32,678 nucleotides of DNA, taken from Chloroflexota bacterium (lineage in GTDB: Bacteria > Chloroflexota > Dehalococcoidia > Lucifugimonadales > UBA3495). The notes under the pieces were generated by a model that was given only the letters and a program-made list of their open reading frames with translations, made no database searches and was not told where the DNA came from. Of this stretch, positions 15,934-23,994 are shown in pieces. Position 1 is the first letter of the stretch. The number at the start of each line of letters is the position of its first letter. The stretch is from assembly GCA_028875055.1 (NCBI GenBank), contig JAPPGG010000029.1:1-32678 (forward strand), written 5' to 3'. A program made the translations under genes and the position numbers.

Positions 15934-16002
15934 AAGAGCTGTCACACAACTTCTGTGACAACCTTCTTATTATCACAGAAACAGGCGGATTTTCTGTGAT
16001 AA
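15934..16002 (+). repeat. Double-palindrome repeat downstream of fic
   Basis: The second copy of the unit at 14612-14680. The first palindrome is GTCACA / TGTGAC (15941-15946 and 15954-15959). The second is a perfect 12-bp arm pair TTATCACAGAAA / TTTCTGTGATAA (15970-15981 and 15991-16002, 9-base loop). Compared with the upstream copy, the outer pair of the second stem changes from G-C to A-T, which preserves symmetry. It may also serve as a transcription terminator. Confidence 0.8.
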
Positions 16003-16022
16003 GCAGACTTTCTCCTGCTGCG

Positions 16023-16730
16023 TCACCCCCTCAACTTCCGCAGCAACGGTATCGCCGATATCTTTTTCTCGTCCAGGTCTTCCCAGTAGATGCCCTTGGG
16101 GTGGGGGAGGTTGCCGGGGCAGCGGATTACCTCGTCGGGGGTCACTGCGTAGTCCAGGGGGACGTCGTGGTCGGTTCGGGGCAGGTCTTCGGACAGCAGC
16201 TGCATGGGGTGGATGGTGGTAATCACCGGTATGTCGGGGGTGACGATGCCTGCCGCGGTGGCCAGGCCGTACTCCAGGTCGGCATAGCCTCCGCCCTTGC
16301 CTACCCGCACACCGTCCCGGTTTACCGCCACTGAACCGGATATGACCAGGTCCACCTGCATCATCTCTTCCACGAAGACGGGGCGGCCGTGGCGGAAGGC
16401 TCCGCTGATGGTGGAACCCTGGGCCGGGGTGCAGGCCATCTCCGAAGGGTCCAGTTCAACGAAGCATTTTTCGTCCCGCAGGCGGGGGACGGCCATGTAG
16501 AGCAGCTTGCCCTCTTCCAGAGCCTGCTGCCGCAGGGGACGCTGGGCTTTGTCGGGGTTGCTCTTGATTACCCGGGCCTGCTGCCAGACCTCCAGGTCGA
16601 AGACCCGCTCCGCAGCCTCTTTGGACCCGTAGAAGTCCGGTATCTTGTCATGCACCGTTCTGCCTCGAACTACTTTGGCCTGCTCCAGGGCTGTCCAGAC
16701 TTCTTCTCGAATGGCAAACTTGTCCCGCAT
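16023..16730 (-). CDS. 5-formyltetrahydrofolate cyclo-ligase family protein (MTHFS)
   Basis: A 235-residue MTHFS-family protein. Family members convert 5-formyl-THF to 5,10-methenyl-THF with ATP in the cytoplasm. The phosphate/folate loop GKGGGYADLEYG at residues 144-155 is the family signature (GxGxGYYD), preceded by VDLVISGSVAVNRDGVRVG. KSNPDKAQRPLR at 56-67 resembles the archaeal/MTHFSD branch more than the short bacterial YgfA type, so the exact substrate is less sure. AAGGTG lies just upstream of the ATG. It stands alone, with no other folate genes near. Confidence 0.85.
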   Translation of the reverse strand: MRDKFAIREEVWTALEQAKVVRGRTVHDKIPDFYGSKEAAERVFDLEVWQQARVIKSNPDKAQRPLRQQALEEGKLLYMAVPRLRDEKCFVELDPSEMACTPAQGSTISGAFRHGRPVFVEEMMQVDLVISGSVAVNRDGVRVGKGGGYADLEYGLATAAGIVTPDIPVITTIHPMQLLSEDLPRTDHDVPLDYAVTPDEVIRCPGNLPHPKGIYWEDLDEKKISAIPLLRKLRG

Positions 16731-16866
16731 ATTTCACCTTCAATTTACATTGATCCAAAGGATGGACAGGCTTTGACTGCTTTAGAGAGGGATACGAGCA
16801 GACGGTTGTTTCCGGCCAGGAGGCAACCTCTATCCTGACCATCCTGTCCAACCCTGTTTGATTCGG

Positions 16867-18150
16867 CTAAATGGCCCTGACGTAGTCGGCGAAGCTGCTG
16901 ACCTGGGCCTGACCGGTCATGTCTATCAGTATGTGCTGGCTCTCTATGGGTCTGTCGTTAAGCCGGTCCAGCAGCCAGTCGGCTATGTAGGTCTGGGGGT
17001 TGGGACCCAGGTCCGAAGACGATGAGCCGCCCAGGCCGTGGTCGGCTCCTTCAAACAGGACCAGCTGCCTGGGTCCGGCGATGGTATCCAGCAGGTCGTA
17101 GGTGCACTCGATGGGACTGAGGTGGTCGTCCTCTCCGGCCAGGACCAGGTAGGGGCAGGTGACCGTCTTGCCAACGCCCTCCAGGCTCATGGTCTCGGCG
17201 AACCGGTCAAACTCGTCCTCGTCCTCATAGCCGGCCATGTACATGAACCTGAGCTTGAAGGTGGGCGAGGCCAGGTTGAAGATGGTGTTCATCCCTGGCT
17301 CGTGGCAAACGGCCTGGACGGCGCAGCCCTTGAGGCGGTCGTCGATGGAGGCCACCTGGGTGCCCCAGAAGGAACCCATGCTGGTGCCCTTGATGGCGAT
17401 GCGGTCGGGGTCCAGCTCCGGCTGGGCGCGCATCCAGTCCAGCACGGCGCGGCCGGCCTCCTTCCAGTTGGTGGCGGTGACGTGGATGCCCCGCTGCAAA
17501 GCTTCCTTCTGGCCGGGGCCGTCAATGGACAGGACGGCCACGCCTCGCTCCAGCATCCGGTCGCCGTAGAGGGCCACGCCCGTTTCCTTGAAGCTGTCCA
17601 TGCCGGGGATGCTCATGACGCAGGGCAGCCGGCCCCGGTTGCCGTTGGTTGAGGCCTGGGTGTAGGGAATGTTGGGCAGGTGCAGCCACGCCGGTATGGC
17701 GCTGTCCTGGAAGGGAATGTCCACCCGCCGGATCTCGTGGTTGGCGTACCGGGTGTAGTTGGTGTAACACTCCACCTTCTTGTCGCCCAGGCGGTCGTTC
17801 TCCGGGGTGTGGGCGAAGATGGGCCACTGGGCGCTGCCGTACAAGAGGGAGGCGATGAAATAGCTTTCACCGGCGGCAACCAGGTGTCCCTCGGCCTCGT
17901 GCTGGCGGGCCTTGTTCTCCCGCCGGACCGCGGCCCGCCGGAACTCGCGGCTGGCATCGTTGAAGCGCCTGGTACGGGCCCGCACCCCGTTGAAGTCGGA
18001 GGTTGCTTCGGGTCCGCAGGGACCGAGGGTATAGCCGATGCGGCGCTGGTCCCATTCTATTCCTACGGTCTGGACCACCACGTCCAGGAGCCAGCGCTGG
18101 TCCTGCCAGCGCTTCATGCGTCGTTCGATTGCAGCTTCCATAGCGGGCAT
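16867..18150 (-). CDS. Alpha/beta hydrolase, FrsA/DHPON-hydrolase-like
   Basis: A 427-residue alpha/beta hydrolase with an N-terminal helical cap of about 140 residues. The nucleophile elbow is GTSMGS (Ser257), the acid lies in AGEDDHLSP (Asp341 or 342), and the His is ADHGLGG (His371). The core opens with VDIPFQDSAIPAWLHLPN and the oxyanion region MSIPGMDSFKE. This layout, cap first and one GxSxG core, resembles 2,6-dihydroxypseudooxynicotine hydrolase, FrsA-like esterases and fungal polyketide C-C hydrolases. It therefore probably cleaves a C-C bond or ester in an aromatic or ketone substrate. GGAG precedes the first ATG by eight bases. It shares the strand with the P450 pair, but a hairpin lies between them. 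Confidence 0.85.
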   Translation of the reverse strand: MPAMEAAIERRMKRWQDQRWLLDVVVQTVGIEWDQRRIGYTLGPCGPEATSDFNGVRARTRRFNDASREFRRAAVRRENKARQHEAEGHLVAAGESYFIASLLYGSAQWPIFAHTPENDRLGDKKVECYTNYTRYANHEIRRVDIPFQDSAIPAWLHLPNIPYTQASTNGNRGRLPCVMSIPGMDSFKETGVALYGDRMLERGVAVLSIDGPGQKEALQRGIHVTATNWKEAGRAVLDWMRAQPELDPDRIAIKGTSMGSFWGTQVASIDDRLKGCAVQAVCHEPGMNTIFNLASPTFKLRFMYMAGYEDEDEFDRFAETMSLEGVGKTVTCPYLVLAGEDDHLSPIECTYDLLDTIAGPRQLVLFEGADHGLGGSSSSDLGPNPQTYIADWLLDRLNDRPIESQHILIDMTGQAQVSSFADYVRAI

Positions 18151-18249
18151 AGTTCAATCTCCCGGGTAAAGAGTCGCCACCAATTATAGCCTTACCGGTC
18201 AATGGGGCGGGCAGTTATACGGGTGATATTGACGTGGGACACAAAGGTT

Positions 18250-18275
18250 CAGGGCGGGCCCTCGGGCCCGCCCTG
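18250..18275 (-). terminator. Terminator of the P450-ferredoxin operon
   Basis: A perfect 11-bp stem (CAGGGCGGGCC / GGCCCGCCCTG) with a CTCG loop, 38 bases past the ferredoxin stop. On the minus strand the stem is followed by AACCTTTGTG, a weak T tract; on the plus strand by TTTGCTC. It separates this operon from the hydrolase gene. Confidence 0.6.
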
Positions 18276-18313
18276 TTTGCTCAGTTTCCTGTTTCACCGC
18301 GGCAGCGATTCAG

Positions 18314-18544
18314 CTAGGGAAAGAGCTTTTCTCCCGTTTCCGCGTCCTCGACGGTGATGGCGCTTACCGGGCAGTTGTCGGCGGCCTCCAGCACCTGGGC
18401 CAGGGGGTCGCCCTGGGGGTTGACCGCCTCGGACTGGCGCTCCTCGTTGAGGGCGAAGGTGTTGGTGGCGAAGGTCTCGCACATGGCGTTGCCCACGCAC
18501 ACATCGTGGTCAACGGTAATCTTCAGCTTGCGTTCCTGGGCCAT
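18314..18544 (-). CDS. P450-type [3Fe-4S] ferredoxin
   Basis: A 76-residue soluble ferredoxin. Cys16 and Cys22 (CVGNAMC) and Cys58 followed by Pro (NCPVSAI) give the C-x5-C...CP pattern of the small ferredoxins that serve bacterial cytochromes P450. The residue where a [4Fe-4S] protein would have its fourth ligand is not Cys, so a [3Fe-4S] cluster is expected. It follows the P450 gene by 28 bases on the same strand, so the two should be co-transcribed and act together as electron donor and oxygenase. No ferredoxin reductase gene is in the window. Confidence 0.9.
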   Translation of the reverse strand: MAQERKLKITVDHDVCVGNAMCETFATNTFALNEERQSEAVNPQGDPLAQVLEAADNCPVSAITVEDAETGEKLFP

Positions 18545-18572
18545 GGTTGTGGTCCCTCCCCTTATTCGAACC

Positions 18573-19799
18573 CTAGTTCCAGGTGATTGGCAGCGACTTC
18601 AATGAGCGGAAGGTAATGCTGGGCTGGTACTCGAGCTGGTCCTCGGTGGTATCGAGGTGCAGGGACTCGAAGCGCTCGGCAAAGGCCCTGAAGGCTTCCT
18701 GTCCTTCCACCCGCACCAGGGTGGCGCCCAGGCAGTGGTGAATGCCGGCCCCGAAGGCCACATGGGGATTGGGCCAGCGGGTGATGTCGAACTGGTCGGG
18801 ATTCTCGAACTTGCGGGGGTCCCGGTTGGCCGAGGAGATGAACCAGCGGATACGGTCCTCCTTCTTGATGACCTTGTCGCGCAGTTCCACGTCTTCGGAG
18901 GCGATGCGGGTGATGGACTTGACCGAAGAGTCGTGGCGCAGGCACTCCTCGTTGGCCTTGACGTGCATGCCCTCGATGTCGCTGCGCAGCAACTCGTACT
19001 GGTCCGGGTTGCGGATGAAGGAGAGGATGCCGTTGCACAGCAGGTTGATGGTGGTCTCGTGGCCGGCCAGAAGCAGCAGAGAGGAGTTGGAGATGACCTG
19101 GTCACGACTGAACACGCCTTCCCGCTCGCCCTGGGCCAGCACCGAGATGAAGTCGTCCTCGGGTTCGACGATGCGCTTCTCCACCAGGGGAGTGACGTAC
19201 TCGATCATCTCCCGGATGCCCTCGGAGAAGTTCTGCATGCGCCAGGGTTCGCCGCGGCCCACGTAGAGGAGCTTTTCGGCCACCTCGCGGATGTAAGGGC
19301 GGTCCTGCCTGGGCACGCCCATCATCTCGGCGATGATGAGCAAGGGCAGGGGGGTCGCAAAGTCCCGCATTACGTCCATGCTGCCCCGTTCCTCTGCCTC
19401 GTCCAGCAGGTCCTTAATAACGTCCTTGACCATGGGCCGCCACTCCTCCATGGAGCGGGGGGTGAAGTAGCCGTGGACCACCTTGCGCATGTCCAGGTGG
19501 ACCGGGCGGTCGTGCTGGATGAACTGGCGGGCCTGGTACTCCCGCACAAATTCATACAACCCCAGGTCGGAATCGTAGATGGTTGGGTAAGGAGGCCGGG
19601 GGTCGTTCTTGAACACCGCCGACGAGAAGAGTTCGTTGTGGCGGGTCAGCCATACCAGGTCGTCGTGACGGGTGACAACCCACAGCTGATAGAGGTCGTT
19701 CCAGTGGACCGGGTCTTCCTCCCGCAGCTGGCCGTAATAGGCGTAAGGGTCGTTGAGTACCTCGTCGGTGAACATGTCGTCGCTGACAGCAGTAACCAT
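18573..19799 (-). CDS. Cytochrome P450 monooxygenase
   Basis: A 408-residue soluble bacterial class I P450. The I-helix oxygen-activation motif is AGHETT (residues 245-250). The K-helix ExxR is E285-R288 (EECLR). The heme loop is FGAGIHHCLGAT with the axial Cys at residue 356. The ATG at 19799 is preferred; the frame is open 18 codons further upstream but without support. It forms an operon with the ferredoxin. Substrate unknown: in Chloroflexota such enzymes are probably used to hydroxylate sterol-, terpene- or fatty-acid-like compounds, but nothing in the sequence fixes this. The hydrolase and CoA-ester enzymes nearby would fit a catabolic use. Confidence 0.95.
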   Translation of the reverse strand: MVTAVSDDMFTDEVLNDPYAYYGQLREEDPVHWNDLYQLWVVTRHDDLVWLTRHNELFSSAVFKNDPRPPYPTIYDSDLGLYEFVREYQARQFIQHDRPVHLDMRKVVHGYFTPRSMEEWRPMVKDVIKDLLDEAEERGSMDVMRDFATPLPLLIIAEMMGVPRQDRPYIREVAEKLLYVGRGEPWRMQNFSEGIREMIEYVTPLVEKRIVEPEDDFISVLAQGEREGVFSRDQVISNSSLLLLAGHETTINLLCNGILSFIRNPDQYELLRSDIEGMHVKANEECLRHDSSVKSITRIASEDVELRDKVIKKEDRIRWFISSANRDPRKFENPDQFDITRWPNPHVAFGAGIHHCLGATLVRVEGQEAFRAFAERFESLHLDTTEDQLEYQPSITFRSLKSLPITWN

Positions 19800-20369
19800 A
19801 TCGCCACCATCCCTAATATACGTTGCGAAATTCGTCAACCAGGGTACCCGCATGGTATCGAAATCACTGGAGATTTGCCTTTGGTGGATTCTATCAATGT
19901 AATTGGCGGCAGGTCAAGGTTGAGCGGTGCGCTGGCAAGGGCAATCGCGCCTTAACTGACTGTCACTCTGAGCCCTTCGGCAGGCTCAGGATAAACTCCG
20001 CCGAATAGTATGGAGTCCAGCATACTTACGTGCTATCAGACCTGAAACCGGGCTGAGGACAAGGATTCCAGGCCCTTCGGCGGGATCAGGGCGACATTCT
20101 CTTCGACGGTAACTACTTGCCAGCTATGGCCCAAGTCTAAAGTGCGATCGCCCTGGGCAAAAAAGCATTTTTGCCACCATCTGGTCTCATTTGAACTCAT
20201 TCTGTATTTGGCGAGCGATAAATTTGAGATGCGGCGCGAGAACATTTTTGAATTTTCCAGGTACGCCTATGAGGTCAGATGGCAAGAAATCAGGACAACT
20301 TTATGGTTTTGTTCGCGGCTTGAACGCTGCGTACTGAGGCCTGAAGGCCTGCGGGCGGCATGGCTGCCA
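19800..20369. other. Intergenic region without a supported gene
   Basis: No convincing gene is seen. It contains a short hairpin repeat at 19968-19989 and a related sequence (CCCTTCGGCGGGATCAGG) near 20072. An AT-richer stretch lies at 20120-20330 whose open frames have no family likeness. It may be a remnant of lost accessory DNA. Confidence 0.55.
19968..19989 (+). repeat. Short hairpin repeat
   Basis: CTGAGCC-CTTCGGCA-GGCTCAG is a perfect 7-bp stem of a kind often found dispersed between genes in bacterial genomes. A degenerate relative lies about 90 bases downstream. Confidence 0.45.
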
Positions 20370-21701
20370 TCAGGCCGGATGACCGGGCGTTCCCCTGAGA
20401 GCGCAGCCGTTGCAGGACGTTGCCAGGCCGCAGGGGGCAGCGGCGCCGGCAGTGGCGGGTACGGGACCGGATGGGACCGTCTCCCTGGCGCCTTCGGGAA
20501 ATAGGTCCAGTCTCAGCTGCTTGCCGGAGGGCGGGCGCTGGCCGGGGAATACCACGAAAGGCCAGGCCCGCTTGCGCACCACGCCCATGGCCGTCAGATC
20601 GCGCCAGTTGTCGATGCTGTGGTGGCGGCGATTGTCCAGGATGCGCTGGGCGGAGGTTGGCCCAAGGCCGGGGACCCGAAGCAGGAGTTCGCGGCTGGCG
20701 GTGTTCAGGTCCACCGGGAAAGTGTCCAGGTTCTCCAGGGCGATGGCCGTCTTGGGGTCCTGGTCCAGGGGCAGGAAACCGCCGCCGTCGAAGGCCAGGT
20801 CCAGTTCGTCGTTGGAGTACTGGTAGATGCGCTTGAGCCAGTCCATCTGGTACAGGCGGTGCTCCCGGAGGGGAGGGACCGGCGGTTTTTCCTCCAGGGG
20901 CGTGTCGGAGGCCGGCCGGAAAGCGGCGTAATAGACGCGCTTCAGGTTCCAGTCGCCGTAAAGCTGGTCAACCCTCCGGAAGATGTCGGCGTCGGACTCA
21001 TCGGCGGCGCCCACCACGAACTGGGTGGCCTGGCCCACCGCGCCACCGGTGGTGGACCGGGTCAGCCCGTCAATCCAGGACATGGGAGCCAGGATGCCGT
21101 TTTCAAAGTCCTTGTGGGGACTGATGCGCTTCATGGCCTCGGCGGTGGGAGTTTCGATGTTCACGGACAGGCGGGTGCCCAGCCGGTGGGCGGCCTCCAC
21201 GTACTGGTATTCGGCCCCGGGCATAACCTTGAGGTGGACGTAGCCCCGGAAGTTGTGCTTGCGGCGGAGGACTTCCACCACCTTCACCATGCGTTCGGTG
21301 GTTTTGGAGCCGCTGCCGGCGATGCCCGAACTTAGGAACAGGCCGGCGACAGTGTGGCGGCGGTGAAGTTCCATGAAGGCGTCGGCCAGTTCGTCCACCT
21401 TGAAGGCGTACCGCTTGCGGGGGACGTAGATGCTGTTGGGACAGTAGGCGCAGTCCATCATGCAGAAGTCGGTGAACATTACGCGCATCAGGTTGATGAA
21501 CTTGCCGTTGGGCATGGCGGCGCGGTACACCCCGGCCAGGGGGCGCTTTTCGGGAGCGGAATAGGGGCCGGTTACGCCTTTCACCGCCCACTTGCCCTGG
21601 CCGCCCGAGCCAGTTTGGGATGGGGTCAGGAGATCGTCGCCGGCCATGCCGCCGAGGATCCGGATCTTGTCGTAAACGTCGGGGGTGCGCTGGATGAGCA
21701 T
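20370..21701 (-). CDS. Radical SAM protein with C-terminal HhH (putative DNA modification/repair)
   Basis: A 443-residue protein matching the family annotated as a putative DNA modification/repair radical SAM protein. The [4Fe-4S] motif is CMMDCAYC (Cys80, Cys84, Cys87). GLFLSSGIAGSGSKT follows at about 120-134 and SVNIETPTAEAM at 179-190. A helix-hairpin-helix DNA-binding element (LLLRVPGLGPTSAQRILDNR) lies near residues 339-358. GGAGG stands seven bases before the ATG. In most genomes this gene is coupled to a uracil-DNA-glycosylase-like partner; none is adjacent here. A DNA-related role is inferred from the HhH and that usual partnership; the reaction is not known. Confidence 0.88.
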   Translation of the reverse strand: MLIQRTPDVYDKIRILGGMAGDDLLTPSQTGSGGQGKWAVKGVTGPYSAPEKRPLAGVYRAAMPNGKFINLMRVMFTDFCMMDCAYCPNSIYVPRKRYAFKVDELADAFMELHRRHTVAGLFLSSGIAGSGSKTTERMVKVVEVLRRKHNFRGYVHLKVMPGAEYQYVEAAHRLGTRLSVNIETPTAEAMKRISPHKDFENGILAPMSWIDGLTRSTTGGAVGQATQFVVGAADESDADIFRRVDQLYGDWNLKRVYYAAFRPASDTPLEEKPPVPPLREHRLYQMDWLKRIYQYSNDELDLAFDGGGFLPLDQDPKTAIALENLDTFPVDLNTASRELLLRVPGLGPTSAQRILDNRRHHSIDNWRDLTAMGVVRKRAWPFVVFPGQRPPSGKQLRLDLFPEGARETVPSGPVPATAGAAAPCGLATSCNGCALRGTPGHPA

Positions 21702-22007
21702 GAGCCAACCTCCAAAGTCAGTCTATAAGAACATTAGTTCTTTTCAGGTTGACAGTGGGTCATCCAGAGTGTCAAGGGGTTGTGGGAGAATTTGGGGTGA
21801 GCTGAGGACGTCGGGAGTCTTCGAAAAGCAGACAGTTGCCATTGGGCTTTCACGCCTGTGCCTAACCCAATACCCTCCATCGAGTTACGATGCTTTGTGG
21901 CAATTTCTGCGGCAATATTCCATAATGGTTGGCGACCTGGTGTACATTTATACAACCGGACTCTATGGAAAGGAGGCTGAACGCCCCATCAGATAGGAGG
22001 GTTTATT
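21702..22007. other. Intergenic region upstream of the Panacea locus
   Basis: No supported gene. TATACA at 21949-21954 could be a -10 for the downstream operon, with TTGGCG at 21929 too close (14 bases) to be a sure -35. TGTA-N6-TACA at 21941-21954 is a small dyad that could be an operator. The region becomes AT-richer toward 22000, matching the toxin-antitoxin genes. Confidence 0.45.
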
Positions 22008-22544
22008 TTGAAGGAATTTGATGAGGCCAAATTTCGCGAGTTGGTTCTTTACATTGCAGATAAGAGCGCCGAGGACCCTCGATTTGGAGCCGTAAAGTTA
22101 AACAAAATACTCTATTACTCGGATTTTGAAGCCTTTCGACGGCTTGGCGAGTCCATAACGGGCGCAACCTATCGAAAACTCAGTGAGGGGCCAGCCCCGC
22201 TGCAAATGCTTCAACAACGAAGGGTTCTCTTGGATTCTGGTGCAGCGAAATTGGTGCAGCGACCGTATTTTACCGGCACACAGCACCGAATAGTTGCCGA
22301 GCGAAGGCCCCAAGAGGAACTGTTTTGTTCGTCTGAACTGAAGATAGTTGATCAAGTCATCAATGGTATGTGGCACCTGACTGCAAGGGAAGCTTCAGAG
22401 TTCTCTCATAAGGAATTGGGATGGCAGGCAGCTCAGATGGGGGAGGTTATTCCCTATCCGACGGTATGGCTTAACTCAGGGCCAATCCCTCAAGAAGCTG
22501 AGGAATACGCGGCGGAAGTGGCAGTGAGACTTGGCTCAAGATAA
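22008..22544 (+). CDS. Panacea-domain (DUF4065/SocA-like) antitoxin
   Basis: A 178-residue protein beginning at TTG 22008 with GGAGG a few bases upstream. The N-terminal block (FRELVLYIADKSAEDPRFGAV, then KLNKILYYSDFEAFRRLG, then SITGATYRKLSEGPAP) is the signature of the Panacea/DUF4065 domain. This domain is found in antitoxins that neutralise many unrelated toxins, and in the proteolytic adaptor SocA. The C-terminal part (MWHLTAREASEFSHKELGW) also fits. The next reading frame, a RelE/ParE-like toxin, starts 14 bases before its stop, so the two are translationally coupled. AT-rich relative to its neighbours, which suggests horizontal acquisition. Confidence 0.85.
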   Translation: MKEFDEAKFRELVLYIADKSAEDPRFGAVKLNKILYYSDFEAFRRLGESITGATYRKLSEGPAPLQMLQQRRVLLDSGAAKLVQRPYFTGTQHRIVAERRPQEELFCSSELKIVDQVINGMWHLTAREASEFSHKELGWQAAQMGEVIPYPTVWLNSGPIPQEAEEYAAEVAVRLGSR

Positions 22545-22815
22545 TCCCGCAGGCTTGCCTTACGAGATAGTTGAATCCCAGGCATTTCTTGATTTAGTCA
22601 GGGATTTGTTAGGCAACGTCGAACGTTGGGATGAAATGAAGTGGGCAGGAGACTGGCTATTAGAGAAAGACCCACTAAGAGGCAACTACCTGCCTCATTA
22701 TAATCTTTGGGTCCTGATGCTGGGAAGTGATCCGACGATTTTTGTATATTACCGCGTAGAACAGTCCAACAGACAAGTAATTCCTCACGACATTCAAGTA
22801 TTTCCTTTCCGATTC
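22531..22815 (+). pseudogene. RelE/ParE-like toxin with lost 3' end
   Basis: The frame starts with TTG 22531 inside the antitoxin gene. About 92 residues resemble RelE/ParE-superfamily toxins: YEIVESQAFLDLVRDLLGNV near the start, then a charged helix. A beta-rich end with NLWVLMLGSDPTIFVYYRV and NRQVIPHDIQVF follows. The expected stop is missing. From about 22816 the frame runs antisense through the MaoC gene to 23247, which would add some 145 unrelated residues. The toxin gene was therefore probably cut at its last codons by a recombination that joined it to the MaoC stop. It may be inactive, or active as a run-on protein. Confidence 0.65.
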
Positions 22816-23814
22816 TTAATCCCCAAACGCCATTACCGCGTCGGCGAGGCAGACCAGTTCGCCGCGCTGGTTGATGCCCTTTACCCGGCACTCCACCAGG
22901 CCTTGCCCGTTCTCTTTCCGCTTGCCGGTGATCTCACCGCCGAAGGTGACGGTGTCGCCGGAGCGGAAGGGGGTGATGGCGCGCATCAGCAGGCTGCCGC
23001 CGTTGTAGAAGGCCTTGAGGGGGAAGGAGAGCTGCAGCATCTGGTCAACGTAGGACATGGTGGCGGGACCGGCGTTGACCGTGCCGCCGAAGATGTTCTG
23101 CCGGGCGAACTCCTCGTCGTTGTGGATGTTGCTCTCGCTGGGCTTGCCGGCCAGGCGAAACTCGCTCTTGCGGTTGATGATTTCCTGGCTTTCGGTGATG
23201 GCCAGTTCGGCAAGGGTGTCGCCGACCAGCACCGAGTCGTAGTTTAGAGACTGGGACGGCGCGGGCTTCAGGACCGGAGCTTCCGCCCTGGGGAACATGG
23301 CCGTCACCTCCTGGCTGGGCACGGCCCGTTGGCCCTGGGCGTACTCGAAAATGCAGGTGTAGTCATACTGGCCCACGGGTTCGCCACGCTGGTTTTCGGC
23401 CTCGATGCGGAAAGTTACGAACTTGCTGCCCCGCCGCTCGTACTTTTCCAGCACCCGTCCCACGCCGGTGATGGTATCGCCGACAAGGGCGGGCCGGAAC
23501 CACCGGGCCTCGCACTTGGCGAAAGGAGTCTGGCGGCGGGCGGTTTTGGAGTGCTCGAGGGCGACGAAGCCGTTGTTCTCGGCGATTTCGGGCCGCAGCA
23601 GGGGAGCATAGGACACGGCCATGGTGGGCATGGGCACCGGGTGGCCGCCGTATTCGTCGCTGCCGTTGCCCAGGCGGTAGCGCGGGTCGGGATTCTGGGC
23701 GATGTCGGCGTACTCGGCTATCTGCTCCGCTGTGATGGTTACCACCGTGGGCCTGGCGGCCTGGCCGGGTTCCACGACGTCATACTCCCACAGTCGTTCG
23801 GTAGTCTCTACCAT
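22816..23814 (-). CDS. MaoC-like double hotdog dehydratase/hydratase
   Basis: A 332-residue protein with two hotdog repeats. The first (about 10-170) is FAS1-like dehydratase N-terminal (ADIAQNPDPRY near 36-46, FRPALVGDTITGVGRVLEKY). The second (about 185-332) is MaoC-like (LNYDSVLVGDTLAEL, SNIHNDEEFARQNIFGG with His231, TPFRSGDTVTFGGEITGK). Such proteins hydrate 2-enoyl-CoA thioesters or dehydrate 3-hydroxyacyl-CoA. The canonical Asp-x4-His spacing is not obvious in the second half, so activity is probable, not certain. GAGG lies six bases upstream of the ATG. It follows two VOC genes on the same strand and may be last in their operon. Confidence 0.85.
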   Translation of the reverse strand: MVETTERLWEYDVVEPGQAARPTVVTITAEQIAEYADIAQNPDPRYRLGNGSDEYGGHPVPMPTMAVSYAPLLRPEIAENNGFVALEHSKTARRQTPFAKCEARWFRPALVGDTITGVGRVLEKYERRGSKFVTFRIEAENQRGEPVGQYDYTCIFEYAQGQRAVPSQEVTAMFPRAEAPVLKPAPSQSLNYDSVLVGDTLAELAITESQEIINRKSEFRLAGKPSESNIHNDEEFARQNIFGGTVNAGPATMSYVDQMLQLSFPLKAFYNGGSLLMRAITPFRSGDTVTFGGEITGKRKENGQGLVECRVKGINQRGELVCLADAVMAFGD

Positions 23815-23994
23815 GTTTTTCCTCTATTTCTTCCACGAAGGTTCACGAAGGCTCACAAAGGGTTCTTTTTCCCGAACAAACGCGAATCTTGACTGATGAA
23901 GCGCTAACCACGAGAAATCACCAGCAATAATTCGTGGCAATTGGTGGATAAGAATCCCTTTGGCGCGCCTTCGTGGATTGATTTATGGCGTGGT

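Noticed and set aside
14612-16002. CRISPR-like repeat spacing around fic
   Set aside because: Only two units with a gene between them; no regular spacers and no cas genes.
18657-19955. Long open frame of 432 codons opposite the P450
   Set aside because: Shadow of the P450 gene; composition is typical of antisense high-GC frames.
20036-20245. Small minus-strand frame in the 19.8-20.4 kb gap
   Set aside because: No family likeness, no ribosome binding site, and it overlaps a repeat-like sequence.
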